From assembly GCA_009779855.1 (NCBI GenBank), contig WRBC01000007.1, positions 25,704-89,703 of the forward strand: a DNA stretch of 64,000 bases, written 5' to 3'. Under the pieces are notes generated by a model. That model was not told the DNA's origin. It did no database searches and saw only the letters and a list, made by a program, of their open reading frames with translations. The stretch is from Coriobacteriia bacterium. GTDB taxonomy: Bacteria; Actinomycetota; Coriobacteriia; WRKU01; WQUG01. Below are positions 19,158-28,916 of the stretch, piece after piece. The stretch's first letter is position 1. Each line of letters begins with the position of its first letter. The position numbers and the translations under genes are program-made.

Positions 19158-20135
19158 TTGAATATTAAGACAAAGTACAAAAGAAGTTTTTCCTGGGTAG
19201 GCTCAATTGGTATAGTGCTAGCACTTGTCTTATTGGTGCTTGTAGGAATGCCCTTGTATGCCGCGTCTCTTCTTCTGCATCAGAGGTACGATGTACAGCA
19301 GCGTGATTCTTTGGAATTTGGCATCGAGTCACAGTATATTACACTTACCACATCTGATGATTTGAACCTCGCAGCGTGGAGGACTTTTGCAGAAACAGAG
19401 GGCGGTAGTCCCTATGGCACCGTTATCATACTATCTGGTATCCAGCGACCATCTGTTACAGAATTCTTTGGCTATGCAGACATGCTTGCGCAGGAAGGCT
19501 GGGACGCGCTACTGATAGAGAAGCGTGCACGGGGCTCAAGTGAGGGCACTACTATAGGGCTAGGCTTTACGGAATGGAAGGATGTGCAGGCGGGGGTCGA
19601 GTTTCTGGATGCAGACCAGCGTGCAGGTGACTTTCCTATTGTCGCCATGGGCACTTCTGCTGGTGGGGCGACGGTACTTACAGCCGGGGGCAATGTTCCC
19701 AGGATTGATGGGGTTATCTCGATTTCTGGCTACAGCACATGGACTGAAGCCTACGTCGATAATGCTGTTGAAGTAGGGATTCCTCGCTTCGTAGCTGTCG
19801 CAAGCAGTCCGTTTATGGATCTGATTGTAGGTGCACGATTTGGTTTTGATGTAACAGGTAACACGCCAGCGCATGCTCTGGAGTACTTTGGGACACGACC
19901 TCTACTGCTTATGCACTCTACCGAAGACCATCATGTTCCCATCACGCACTTCAATCGCCTGCAAAAAGAGGCAAGAGCCTTTAATATCCCTTTAAGCACC
20001 TTTGTGCGTGAAGGGGATTGGCACTTTGTTGTTTATGACCACTATATTGAGGACCCAGTACAAGACGATGAGTTTTCGCAGTCTATTTTGGATTTCCTCA
20101 ACCAATTTGAAGAGGGCAGTAATGGGCAAGATTAG
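19158..20135 (+). CDS. Membrane-anchored alpha/beta hydrolase
   Basis: N-terminal TM; nucleophile elbow AMGTSAGGATV; C-terminal PLLLMHSTEDHHVPITHF. Confidence 0.85.
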   Translation: MNIKTKYKRSFSWVGSIGIVLALVLLVLVGMPLYAASLLLHQRYDVQQRDSLEFGIESQYITLTTSDDLNLAAWRTFAETEGGSPYGTVIILSGIQRPSVTEFFGYADMLAQEGWDALLIEKRARGSSEGTTIGLGFTEWKDVQAGVEFLDADQRAGDFPIVAMGTSAGGATVLTAGGNVPRIDGVISISGYSTWTEAYVDNAVEVGIPRFVAVASSPFMDLIVGARFGFDVTGNTPAHALEYFGTRPLLLMHSTEDHHVPITHFNRLQKEARAFNIPLSTFVREGDWHFVVYDHYIEDPVQDDEFSQSILDFLNQFEEGSNGQD

Positions 20136-20781
20136 AGACACAATAAAGCAATACACTTTAGGTGAAGAGGTTGCCAATTCTGTTACGCACGGATTAGGCG
20201 TGATTTTGGGCATCGTTGCTCTGCCTATCCTGCTTATTTTCGCTGTGCAGTCTCAGGTGGATGTTGGGTATAAGATTGCAGCATCTATTGTCTATTGCCT
20301 GTCGATGATTCTGCTTTACTTGGCATCAACGCTTTATCATAGCCTCGTAAATGAAAAGGCGAAGCGCGTCTTTAAGTTACTTGATCATGCCAGCATCTAC
20401 CTATTGATTGCTGGCACGTACACTCCTTTTTGTTTAATTACCTTGCGCGACTACAATGGCTGGCTTCTCTTTGGCATTCTTTGGGGGATGGCGCTTGCCG
20501 GTATTGTCAGTGAAGCTTTTTGGAAAACACGTCCCCGCTGGTTTGCAACGGTCATCTATTTGGTGATGGGCTGGACAGCGCTTTGGGTTATCCCTGATAT
20601 GCACCGGCTGCTCGAACCCGCTGGGTTTTGGCTGCTAGTTGCAGGGGGTATTGCCTATACGCTGGGAACTATCTTTTACGTCATCAAGCGTGTCAAGTGG
20701 TTCCACAGCGTTTTCCATGCCTGGGTGCTGCTGGGAACATTCCTTCATTTCTTCGCGATTTTGCTATTTGTGATAATCTAA
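20122..20781 (+). CDS. Hemolysin III / YqfA (PAQR) family membrane protein
   Basis: EEVANSVTHGLGVILG, STLYHSL, LDHASIYLLIAGTYTPF, FHSVFHAWVLLGTFLHFFAI. Confidence 0.93.
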   Translation: MGKIRDTIKQYTLGEEVANSVTHGLGVILGIVALPILLIFAVQSQVDVGYKIAASIVYCLSMILLYLASTLYHSLVNEKAKRVFKLLDHASIYLLIAGTYTPFCLITLRDYNGWLLFGILWGMALAGIVSEAFWKTRPRWFATVIYLVMGWTALWVIPDMHRLLEPAGFWLLVAGGIAYTLGTIFYVIKRVKWFHSVFHAWVLLGTFLHFFAILLFVII

Positions 20782-20850
20782 CTGATAGTTATGTAAATGA
20801 GGGAGTCCATACATTTTGGACGCAACTTATAGCGAGGTACTAATAATCAT

Positions 20851-22824
20851 ATGCAACACCATCAATTAACAGCAGGATTTTCTGCTGCGGAAGACCAGGG
20901 ATCTGAAGACTCTCTCGCCCCGAAGCCTAGTGCAGCAGACGCAGGTTACGTTTCTCGTCGCTATGTTGTTAACCCTTCTGTATCTACTCAACCTATTTAT
21001 CATCAGGTACAGGCAGAGATGCCGCAGGCTCAGCAGGCAGTGGCTCCCGCACGACCTATACTTCAATTGACACAAGAACAGATAGCAGCCGAACAATTAA
21101 GGCAAGAATCGCCTGCTCCTGCTCCGCAAGAACCCGAGTCAGAACTTCCGCCTCTGACACCTTTATTCGAGCCTCCGAAAAAGCCAGCAGCAGTTGCTCC
21201 TTTGCGGTCACAGGCTCCAGTTCAAATACCTCCTCAGCCCTCACAGATGGCAGAGCGCGGCCAACAGCAAGCTCCAGTCCAGCCACCCCAGGCTCAGCAG
21301 ACCCCACTGCCGTCACAGCAACCATATCAACAGAGGCCTACGCAAGTACAGTCACAAGCTCATCAGCAAACCTTTCAACCTCCTACGATTCATCAGCAAG
21401 TCCAGGCTCAACCACCAACGCAGCAGCAGGCAGCAGGGCAGATGTCGTCGCAGCCACAGCAGCAGCCAACACCGCAATCGCAACACGTCACTCAAGCATT
21501 TCCTGTGATACCTCCTCAGCCCTCACAGATGGCAGAGCGCGGCCAACAGCAAGCTCCAGTCCAGCCAACCCAGGCTCAGCAGGCCCCACTGCCGCCACAG
21601 CAGCTGCAGCAGCAAGATGTTGCTGTAACATCTGCAGCACAGTTGCCTCTTCAATCGCATCAGCAGGCACTTCATCTGCAACAGCAAGTCGCTCACGCGG
21701 CTGCGCAACCTCTTCCGCAGCAGGCTCAGGCTCAGCAGGCTCAACCAAGCCCTCAACCACAGCAGGCACTGCAACAGGGACACCCTCAGCAACTTGCTGT
21801 CCAACGGCCTCACTACTCAGAGCAGTTTCTGCATTCGGTACAGAACCTGCCGCAGCACGGACATGCTGGTAGTCAGTTGCAGCACATCCCGCAACCGCAA
21901 ATACAGATAGCTCCTTCTGCCTACAGTAAGTTTAAGCTTCCGGTGATTCCCGGTGTTGCTCCGCGGACCACGTTACCGCAGGGTGTCGGACTGGTACTTG
22001 AGGGTGGTGGCACGCGTGGTTTTTACAGCGCGGGGGTATTTGAGGCCTTTATGGACGCGGGCATCATGTTTCCTTACATCGCAGCAGTATCGGCTGGTGC
22101 AGCAAATGTACTCAGCTATATTTCGGGGCAGAGGGGCCGCAATCGTCTGATTGTAGAACGTCTTGTTGGTGATCCTCGCTATCTAAGTGGGGGTAACTTA
22201 TTACGTGACCGTTCGCTGTTTAACTTTGACTTCATTTTTAAGACTATACCAAAGGAATATCTATTCTTTGATCAAAAGATGTTTGACAGCGTTCAGACGC
22301 GCTTGCTTACAGGGGCATTGGATTGTAGAGAGGGCAAAACTGTCTGGTTTGAGAAGTCAAGTTTAGGAACAGACTTTACCCCTACAATCGCGTCTTGTTC
22401 AATTCCGCTTGTCTCACGGATGGTGCGCTTTGATAACAGGGAGCTTTTTGACGGGGGGATTCTTGATCCTATTCCGGTAGAAAAGTCAGTTGCAGACGGA
22501 AATCGCTTCCACGTGATAGTGTTGACGCAAAATTTTGGATATATAAAGCCTCCTTCGAAAAGCGGTGCGCTACTCAAGATGGCTTACCGAAAATATCCTC
22601 ATTTGCTCTGGGCACTAAAAGAGCGCCATGAGGCGTATAACAGACAGGTGGCTTTGGCCGAGCGCTTAGAACGTGAGGGTCGCGCCATCATTATTAGACC
22701 GCACAACACAGTAGATGTTTCTCGTATAGAGGCTGACCCAGATAAACTGATTGACCTTTATGATGAGGGGCATTTAGACGGTGCGCTTGCCGTGGATAAA
22801 CTCCACCAGCTCTTCCGTTTCTAA
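20851..22824 (+). CDS. Patatin-like phospholipase with ~370 aa Gln/Pro-rich N-terminal extension
   Basis: GVGLVLEGGGTRGFYSAGVFEAFMDAG, AAVSAGAANV and ELFDGGILDPIPVE after a low-complexity Q/P/A region. Confidence 0.88.
   Translation: MQHHQLTAGFSAAEDQGSEDSLAPKPSAADAGYVSRRYVVNPSVSTQPIYHQVQAEMPQAQQAVAPARPILQLTQEQIAAEQLRQESPAPAPQEPESELPPLTPLFEPPKKPAAVAPLRSQAPVQIPPQPSQMAERGQQQAPVQPPQAQQTPLPSQQPYQQRPTQVQSQAHQQTFQPPTIHQQVQAQPPTQQQAAGQMSSQPQQQPTPQSQHVTQAFPVIPPQPSQMAERGQQQAPVQPTQAQQAPLPPQQLQQQDVAVTSAAQLPLQSHQQALHLQQQVAHAAAQPLPQQAQAQQAQPSPQPQQALQQGHPQQLAVQRPHYSEQFLHSVQNLPQHGHAGSQLQHIPQPQIQIAPSAYSKFKLPVIPGVAPRTTLPQGVGLVLEGGGTRGFYSAGVFEAFMDAGIMFPYIAAVSAGAANVLSYISGQRGRNRLIVERLVGDPRYLSGGNLLRDRSLFNFDFIFKTIPKEYLFFDQKMFDSVQTRLLTGALDCREGKTVWFEKSSLGTDFTPTIASCSIPLVSRMVRFDNRELFDGGILDPIPVEKSVADGNRFHVIVLTQNFGYIKPPSKSGALLKMAYRKYPHLLWALKERHEAYNRQVALAERLEREGRAIIIRPHNTVDVSRIEADPDKLIDLYDEGHLDGALAVDKLHQLFRF
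21226..21600 (+). repeat. ~93-bp direct repeat pair, copies starting near 21226 and 21508 (282 bp apart)
   Basis: ATACCTCCTCAGCCCTCACAGATGGCAGAGCGCGGCCAACAGCAAGCTCCAGTCCAGCCA is present in both copies, with few mismatches downstream. Confidence 0.85.
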
Positions 22825-22836
22825 GGTGAGGCACCC

Positions 22837-24498
22837 ATGAGTAGGGTTAAGATAAGACTTCTGCCCTATGTAGTGTTTTGCGCGGGCGCTGCAGGCATGT
22901 CCTTGCAGCTGGTAGGTTCACGTTTACTTGCACCGCATTTTGGAAATTCAATTTTTGTATGGACAAGCCTTATTGGGGTAATGTTGGGATTCATGGCATT
23001 AGGTAATTTCCTTGGGGGTAGGCTTGCCGATCGCATAACGTCTTCCAATCTTTTGTTTTGGATATTAACTTTGCTCTCTGCAAGTATTTCACTGGCTGCT
23101 GTCGTAGGTACCTGGGCGCTAGGATTTTTTGCTGAAATTGAGTCTTTGCGTGTAGGAATGGTGTTGAGTTCTGTCATGCTTTTTGCAGTGCCTTGCACGC
23201 TATTCGGAATGGTTTTGCCAGCCTCAATACGTCTGCGCATGCACGCGGTCGTAGATTCGGGAACCAATGTGGGCACCCTATCTGCTGTGTCAATGATGGG
23301 AAATATTGCGGGAACATTTGCTACGGGCTTTTGGTTGATAGCTTTCGTGGGCAGCCGCAGTTTACTTGCTTGGATTGCATTATTAGTGCTGTTTTTAGCA
23401 GTAGTCATGGGACTATCTTTTCCGCGCTTACGCAGCAAGATGCGCCCCAGTACCTCCAATACTGAAGGTTCTTCTGATGCCGACTGCCAGCAACTCGCAG
23501 AGCCTCCTTCGCCGCCACTTTACAAATTAATAGTGCTTGGCATTGCGATGACCCTAGTAGCTGCTGCCTTTGTCTGGCATCCTCAACCAGCAGCTACGCA
23601 AGATTTACGACTCTTTGATAGTCTCTACGGTCAGTACTTTGTGGGGGAAAGGGCAATCGCGGGATTTGACGAAGAACCGCGCACTATTCGCTTCATTTCA
23701 AATAGTTCTAAAGCGATGGAATCAGCAATCTATGCTGATACTTTAGAGCCTTTCTATTTTGAATATTATGCCTTCTACGATTTGGCAGCAGCCCTTAGTA
23801 CTGAACCGCGTACTGCCTTAATGATTGGTGGCGGGGCCTTTGTTTATCCGCGATTTTTCTTTCAGCAATACCCTCAGGCACGTATGGATGTAGTAGAGAT
23901 TGATCCAGCCCTGCTTGATGAGGCAAAGGAAAACTTTGGCTTTGAGCCCCATGAAGGCCTCAATATTTACTTAGAGGACGGACGCATGTTCTTGAACCGC
24001 GCTGCTCAGCGCGCGATATCTGCTCAGGATGGCACTGGCGACAACAATGATAAAGACAGCAGCGATAACGGTCTTTATAATCTTGTAATTTTGGACGCCT
24101 TTAACTCTGCTAATAATATTCCTTTTCAGTTGGCGACACTTGAATCTATGCAGCGTTGTGCGGATGTAATGACAGAAGACGGCGTTCTTGTCATGAATAT
24201 GATTGCCAGTGTGAAAGGGGAGGGGTCACAGCTTCTCGCGTCGCAGTATCTTACTTTACGTGAAGTCTTTCCGCAGGTAGAAGTTTTCACGGTAAATAAT
24301 CGCACAATAGAAGAAGGCTTGCCGCGCAACATAGCAATTATTGCAACTAAGGACGATGTTTTTGACTTGCAGAGAAAGCTTGAACAGCTTAATCCTCAAT
24401 TAGCGAGTCAGCGTGTTAACCTTGATATAAGTGAGGCCATGGTGCTAACTGATGATTTTGCCCCAGTGGATCAGATGCTCATAAGCGTAAATCGGTAA
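22837..24498 (+). CDS. Membrane-fused spermidine synthase-like protein
   Basis: Multiple N-terminal TMs (LLAPHFGNSIFVWTSLIGVMLGFMALGNFLGGRLADR) and C-terminal Rossmann domain (ALMIGGGAFVYPR, MDVVEIDPALLDEA, LVILDAF). Confidence 0.85.
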   Translation: MSRVKIRLLPYVVFCAGAAGMSLQLVGSRLLAPHFGNSIFVWTSLIGVMLGFMALGNFLGGRLADRITSSNLLFWILTLLSASISLAAVVGTWALGFFAEIESLRVGMVLSSVMLFAVPCTLFGMVLPASIRLRMHAVVDSGTNVGTLSAVSMMGNIAGTFATGFWLIAFVGSRSLLAWIALLVLFLAVVMGLSFPRLRSKMRPSTSNTEGSSDADCQQLAEPPSPPLYKLIVLGIAMTLVAAAFVWHPQPAATQDLRLFDSLYGQYFVGERAIAGFDEEPRTIRFISNSSKAMESAIYADTLEPFYFEYYAFYDLAAALSTEPRTALMIGGGAFVYPRFFFQQYPQARMDVVEIDPALLDEAKENFGFEPHEGLNIYLEDGRMFLNRAAQRAISAQDGTGDNNDKDSSDNGLYNLVILDAFNSANNIPFQLATLESMQRCADVMTEDGVLVMNMIASVKGEGSQLLASQYLTLREVFPQVEVFTVNNRTIEEGLPRNIAIIATKDDVFDLQRKLEQLNPQLASQRVNLDISEAMVLTDDFAPVDQMLISVNR

Positions 24499-24513
24499 AC
24501 TGACAGCAAAAGC

Positions 24514-24768
24514 TTATCTTAGAAAGCTTGAAATTAATCTACGGTTCTCCTTAAAAAGCTGCTCTACTTCATCGCGCGCTTCAGGGCGCACCAAAGGAAG
24601 CAGTTGCTGAACAAGGGATCCAACAGTCGCATCATTCAATTCGCCGTCTTCGTATTTGTCCACTGCTTCATTAAGTAGGCGTTTTACGGCGGGTAGATTT
24701 TGTGGTTCGGTTCGTTCTGTCAGATAGTCTAGAGCCTGGTCAAATGCTTGAGTAACTATAAATTTCAT
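24514..24768 (-). CDS. Small hypothetical protein
   Basis: 84 aa ORF, 24 nt downstream of hypF on the same strand. Confidence 0.6.
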   Translation of the reverse strand: MKFIVTQAFDQALDYLTERTEPQNLPAVKRLLNEAVDKYEDGELNDATVGSLVQQLLPLVRPEARDEVEQLFKENRRLISSFLR

Positions 24769-24792
24769 ACTGCATTGCTCCTTTGGCGTTTA

Positions 24793-27378
24793 CTAGTTTT
24801 CTTCAGTGACTGCTTCGATTGCTAGTATGGTTTGTGCCACGACACTTTGGCCGAAACTGATACCACCATCGTTTACCGGCAATTGCTCTGAGGCAAGCAC
24901 ACGTAAACCCTTGGCTTCAAGTATAGTGCGTGCTCCTGACATGATAAGACGATTCATAAACACGCCTCCTGCTAATACAACGGTATCAAGGTCACGTTGA
25001 CGAGCCGTCTTGGTGCTGACATTGCCAATCATCGTGACAGTCGCATCGTGGAAACGTCGTGCTAGCTCTGCTGTTGTTATGTCATGCTCATTCTCTGGGT
25101 CTTCCATTGCTGCCATGTCATCTAAAAGGGCGCGAAATACTGGTTCGGGATCAATAATCACCTGAGCACCTGTTGTGGATGACTCAAGAATAGGTGCGGG
25201 GCGCATACCGTACCTATAATGTGGAGGGGTAGGCCTTGCATCTAGCTCATCGCTCATGGCTTCGAGCATCATTGCCGGGGATCCTTCAAAAGACGCATCA
25301 TCGGCAATGCCCAGTAGGGCGGCTACAGCGTCAAAAAGACGACCCATTGATGTAGTAATGGGCGTATTTAGCTCCTTCTCTGCCATGGCAAGTACGGTGG
25401 CTCCTTCATGCTCCTCTAGTCTGCGTTCAATCGAGGCAACAGCAGGATGCTCTCTTAATCCGTAAGATTCAAGAAGCGCATAAAGGGTACGGATAGGTCG
25501 TTTGATGGCTCCTGCTCCTCCAGGCAAGGGAAAGGGTCGCAAATGCGCGAAGCGTTCGAAGCTAGGATGAGAGGCGCCCGTAATAAGAATTTCTCCGCCC
25601 CAAATCGTTCCGTCTGAACCATAACCTGTGCCATCAAAAGCGATACCAATAACGGGTTCATGCACCCCATGCTCTGCGGCTCCCGCCACTATATGTGCAT
25701 GGTGGTGCTGTACTCCAATCAAACGCAAGGGTTTATGATTTTTTGCTGTCTGCTCTTCTTGGACGCGAGCCCACTTAGTTGATAGGTATTCTGGGTGCAG
25801 GTCATGTGCAATAACTTGTGGGGACATCTTAAAAAGCTTCTCATATTGTGCAACAGTGTCTTCAAAGGCGGCCAGGGTTTCACTGTTTTCAAGGTCGCCA
25901 ATGTGTTGCGAGACAAAAGTGCAGGTGGATCCACCTGCACAGGTTTCTTCTGTAAGCGCAAAGGTATTTTTCTGTTCCGGGCCTACAGCTAATAGCGCAG
26001 GAGTGCTTTTTGTGGATGGATCTGTGCCTGCTGCAAGAGCCCTTGCTTCTCTAAAGTGCTGCACTGATCCTGTAAAGCGGATTGGCATGGGCGCGTAGCC
26101 TCGGGCGCGCCTCACCATCTGGGTTCTTCCGTCAATAATGCGAACGACACTATCATCGTAGCGGCCTGCAATAGGGCGATCATGTAGCAAGAAGGCATCC
26201 GCGACTTCGCCTAATTGTTCTAGGGCAGCAGCATTACTGCATACAATGGGGGACCCGCTTATATTGCCGCTCGTCATGATTACAGGACCATAAAACTCTT
26301 CTAGCAATAGATGATGCAGGGGGGAATAGGGCAGCATTACCCCAATCTCACGCAATCCAGGGGCCACAGAAAGGGCAAGCTCAGGTGCCCCCAAGGGAAC
26401 TTCGCGTCGCTTGCAAAGTACAACGGGGCGCACGCTTCCCTCAAGCACAGCACGTTCTTCTGCATTGATGTGAGCATAACGTGCTGCCTGCTCGATATTT
26501 GCAAACATAACTGCCAGAGGTTTGCCCCAGCGAGCCTTGCGGTCACGTAAGCGTGATACAGCTAATTCGCTTTGAGCATTGCAAGCTAGTTGAAATCCGC
26601 CCAATCCTTTTAATGCAAGGATTTGTCCTTGAGTAAGTACTTCAGTTGCTTCAATCAGGATAGAGTTTGAGCGTGCCCGCTCAAACTCTGCATCTTTAGG
26701 GGTATGGGCTAGCTGAGTAAGCTCTTCTTCAGGGGACCAGTGCCAGTGGTCGTGAAGTCCGTCATCAGAACTGCCATCCCTGTTCTCATAAGATACGGAA
26801 CGATTGAAGTAGAGTCTAGGTCCGCAGGTAAAGCAGGCATTTGGTTGTGCGTGAAAGCGTCGATTGGTGGGGTCATTGTATTCCCCCTCGCATTCTTTGC
26901 AAAGGGCAAAGGCCTGCATGGTAGTTTTGGGACGATCGTAGGGGGTATCCTCAATGATTGTGAAGCGTGGACCACAGTCAGTGCAGTTAATAAAGGGATA
27001 ACGGTAGCGATGGTTGTCTTGCGTGTACAGTTCTTTTGTACAGGATGTGCAGGCTGCCACATCAGGAGAGATAAAGGTTCGCTCATTCACATCAACTACA
27101 GAGGGACGAATTTCAAAATCGCCAAAATTGCTGACAGGAACGCTGCGAATGGAGACAGCCTCAAGAGTAGCAGCAGGTACCTCCTTGTCAGCACGTACTT
27201 CTAGAATCCTAGGGAAAGAGTCCACTAAGGCGTCACTGCCTTCAACACAGATATGTACACCATCACTGGCATTAAGTACCCAGCCATGAAGTGATAGTTC
27301 GCCTGCCAGTTTGTAAATGTAGGGCCTAAAGCCGACCCCCTGCACAACGCCAGTAACATGCAGTTTTAATGCTTTCAT
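24793..27378 (-). CDS. hypF: Carbamoyltransferase HypF ([NiFe]-hydrogenase maturation)
   Basis: Acylphosphatase domain VTGVVQGVGFRPYIYKLA, zinc fingers CTSCTKELY...CTDCGPRFT and CKECEGEY...CFTCGPRL, YrdC-like domain, VGVQHHHAHIVAG-type motif (IGVQHHHAHIVAGAAEHG). Confidence 0.95.
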   Translation of the reverse strand: MKALKLHVTGVVQGVGFRPYIYKLAGELSLHGWVLNASDGVHICVEGSDALVDSFPRILEVRADKEVPAATLEAVSIRSVPVSNFGDFEIRPSVVDVNERTFISPDVAACTSCTKELYTQDNHRYRYPFINCTDCGPRFTIIEDTPYDRPKTTMQAFALCKECEGEYNDPTNRRFHAQPNACFTCGPRLYFNRSVSYENRDGSSDDGLHDHWHWSPEEELTQLAHTPKDAEFERARSNSILIEATEVLTQGQILALKGLGGFQLACNAQSELAVSRLRDRKARWGKPLAVMFANIEQAARYAHINAEERAVLEGSVRPVVLCKRREVPLGAPELALSVAPGLREIGVMLPYSPLHHLLLEEFYGPVIMTSGNISGSPIVCSNAAALEQLGEVADAFLLHDRPIAGRYDDSVVRIIDGRTQMVRRARGYAPMPIRFTGSVQHFREARALAAGTDPSTKSTPALLAVGPEQKNTFALTEETCAGGSTCTFVSQHIGDLENSETLAAFEDTVAQYEKLFKMSPQVIAHDLHPEYLSTKWARVQEEQTAKNHKPLRLIGVQHHHAHIVAGAAEHGVHEPVIGIAFDGTGYGSDGTIWGGEILITGASHPSFERFAHLRPFPLPGGAGAIKRPIRTLYALLESYGLREHPAVASIERRLEEHEGATVLAMAEKELNTPITTSMGRLFDAVAALLGIADDASFEGSPAMMLEAMSDELDARPTPPHYRYGMRPAPILESSTTGAQVIIDPEPVFRALLDDMAAMEDPENEHDITTAELARRFHDATVTMIGNVSTKTARQRDLDTVVLAGGVFMNRLIMSGARTILEAKGLRVLASEQLPVNDGGISFGQSVVAQTILAIEAVTEEN

Positions 27379-27695
27379 ATGAATAGCACCTTTCAGTGTT
27401 GTCTTCTCGACTTAGGACAAGCTTTATTCTACCAGCGTAAAAGTCTTGCCTGTGACAACGCAGGGCTTCGTTGCTCAAGCATCAGTTTTGTCTGTAGTGC
27501 TTGTGGTAAAATGGGAGCTTGTCGAATGCTGTAAGACTTAGAATATCAGCTTTGTGCCTGCTTATTCTATAGCGCGCTCTATGCCGCTCACAGGTGCATA
27601 TACATTTATTTGTTCTTACAAAATTATATGGAAAGGTTCATTCTTCTAGGGAGACTAGTAGGATATCGAACACGGCTCGAAAAGAAGGGGTACTT

Positions 27696-28913
27696 ATGGC
27701 AGCGATTCGTATCACTGACGACTTTACCGCAGAAACTACAACACATGCTTGTGAACTGCCCATAGATTCACTTATGGGGAAGAAGCGCGTAAAGCTTGAC
27801 GACACAACCTTACGTGACGGAGAGCAGACCGCTGGAATTGTATTTAGCGATGATGAAAAATTCAACATTGCATTAATGCTTGACGAAATTGGTATCGACC
27901 AAATCGAAGCTGGTATTCCTGAAATGGGAGGCAGCGAAATTGAAACTATCACTAGGATTGCAGATGCTGGTCTCAACGCTTCAGTCCTTGGATGGAACCG
28001 TGCAAACGTTAACGCCATTAAAACATCAATTGATTGCGGTGTTGATGCGGTAGCGATATCACTTGCAACCAGTGATATTCACATTCAAACAAAGCTCTTT
28101 AAAGATCGTGCATGGGTGCTTGACACTATTCGCAAAAGTGTTGCCTTCGCAAAAGAGAATGGCGTCTATGTATCAGTAAATGCAGAGGATGCTTCAAGGA
28201 CAGGAATCGACTTTTTGGTTGAGTATGCAAAAGCTGCTGCCTCAGAAGGTGCAGACAGATTGCGCTTCTGTGACACGATTGGTCTTATGGAGCCCTTCCG
28301 TATGTATTCAGCGGTAAAGACCCTGCGCGAAGAGACAGGTCTAGAAATCGAGATGCATACACACAATGACTTTGGCCTAGCGACAGCCAATGCGCTTGCG
28401 GGCATACATGCAGGTGCTACCTGGGTAAACGTAACAGTGGGTGGCCTAGGTGAACGCGCAGGGAACGCTTCGCTAGAGCAGACCGCGATGGCTCTGAAAT
28501 ATCTAGAGGGTCAAGAAATAAATATTGACACCACGAAGTTGTTTGAACTTACTGACTACGTTATGCGTGCTGCAGGTCGTGAATTGTATCCATCAATGCC
28601 TATTGTGGGTGAAAGTATGTTTAGCCACGAATCAGGTATTCATGCTGACGGTGTTATTAAGAATCCAAAAACATATGAAGTGTTTCCTCCAGAAGAGGTC
28701 GGCCTAGAACGTCACATTGTGGTGGGCAAGCACTCTGGGGGTGCCACAGTTGTCTCGAAAATGGCAGAACATGGTGTGGAGGTAGCCCGTGAAGACGCAG
28801 TGGCAATCCTTGCCCTGGTTCGCGCTAAGTCTAGCAGGTTAAAGCGTGCGCTTACTGATCGTGAACTCTGCAAAATGCATGATGATTACATGAATAAGAA
28901 AGAAGGCAAGTAG
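27696..28913 (+). CDS. LeuA/homocitrate synthase family enzyme (candidate homocitrate synthase or Re-citrate synthase)
   Basis: VKLDDTTLRDGEQTAGIVFSDDEK, MHTHNDFGLATANALAG, GLGERAGNASLEQ; ATG 27696 with AAGAAGGGG RBS. Confidence 0.85.
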   Translation: MAAIRITDDFTAETTTHACELPIDSLMGKKRVKLDDTTLRDGEQTAGIVFSDDEKFNIALMLDEIGIDQIEAGIPEMGGSEIETITRIADAGLNASVLGWNRANVNAIKTSIDCGVDAVAISLATSDIHIQTKLFKDRAWVLDTIRKSVAFAKENGVYVSVNAEDASRTGIDFLVEYAKAAASEGADRLRFCDTIGLMEPFRMYSAVKTLREETGLEIEMHTHNDFGLATANALAGIHAGATWVNVTVGGLGERAGNASLEQTAMALKYLEGQEINIDTTKLFELTDYVMRAAGRELYPSMPIVGESMFSHESGIHADGVIKNPKTYEVFPPEEVGLERHIVVGKHSGGATVVSKMAEHGVEVAREDAVAILALVRAKSSRLKRALTDRELCKMHDDYMNKKEGK

Positions 28914-28916
28914 ATC

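Noticed and set aside
21194-21813. Alternative-frame ORFs in the patatin Q/P-rich region and possible tandem array / CRISPR-like repeats
   Set aside because: The repetition reflects CAG/CAA-CCx codon bias in a Gln/Pro-rich protein; no uniform repeat-spacer pattern, so no CRISPR.
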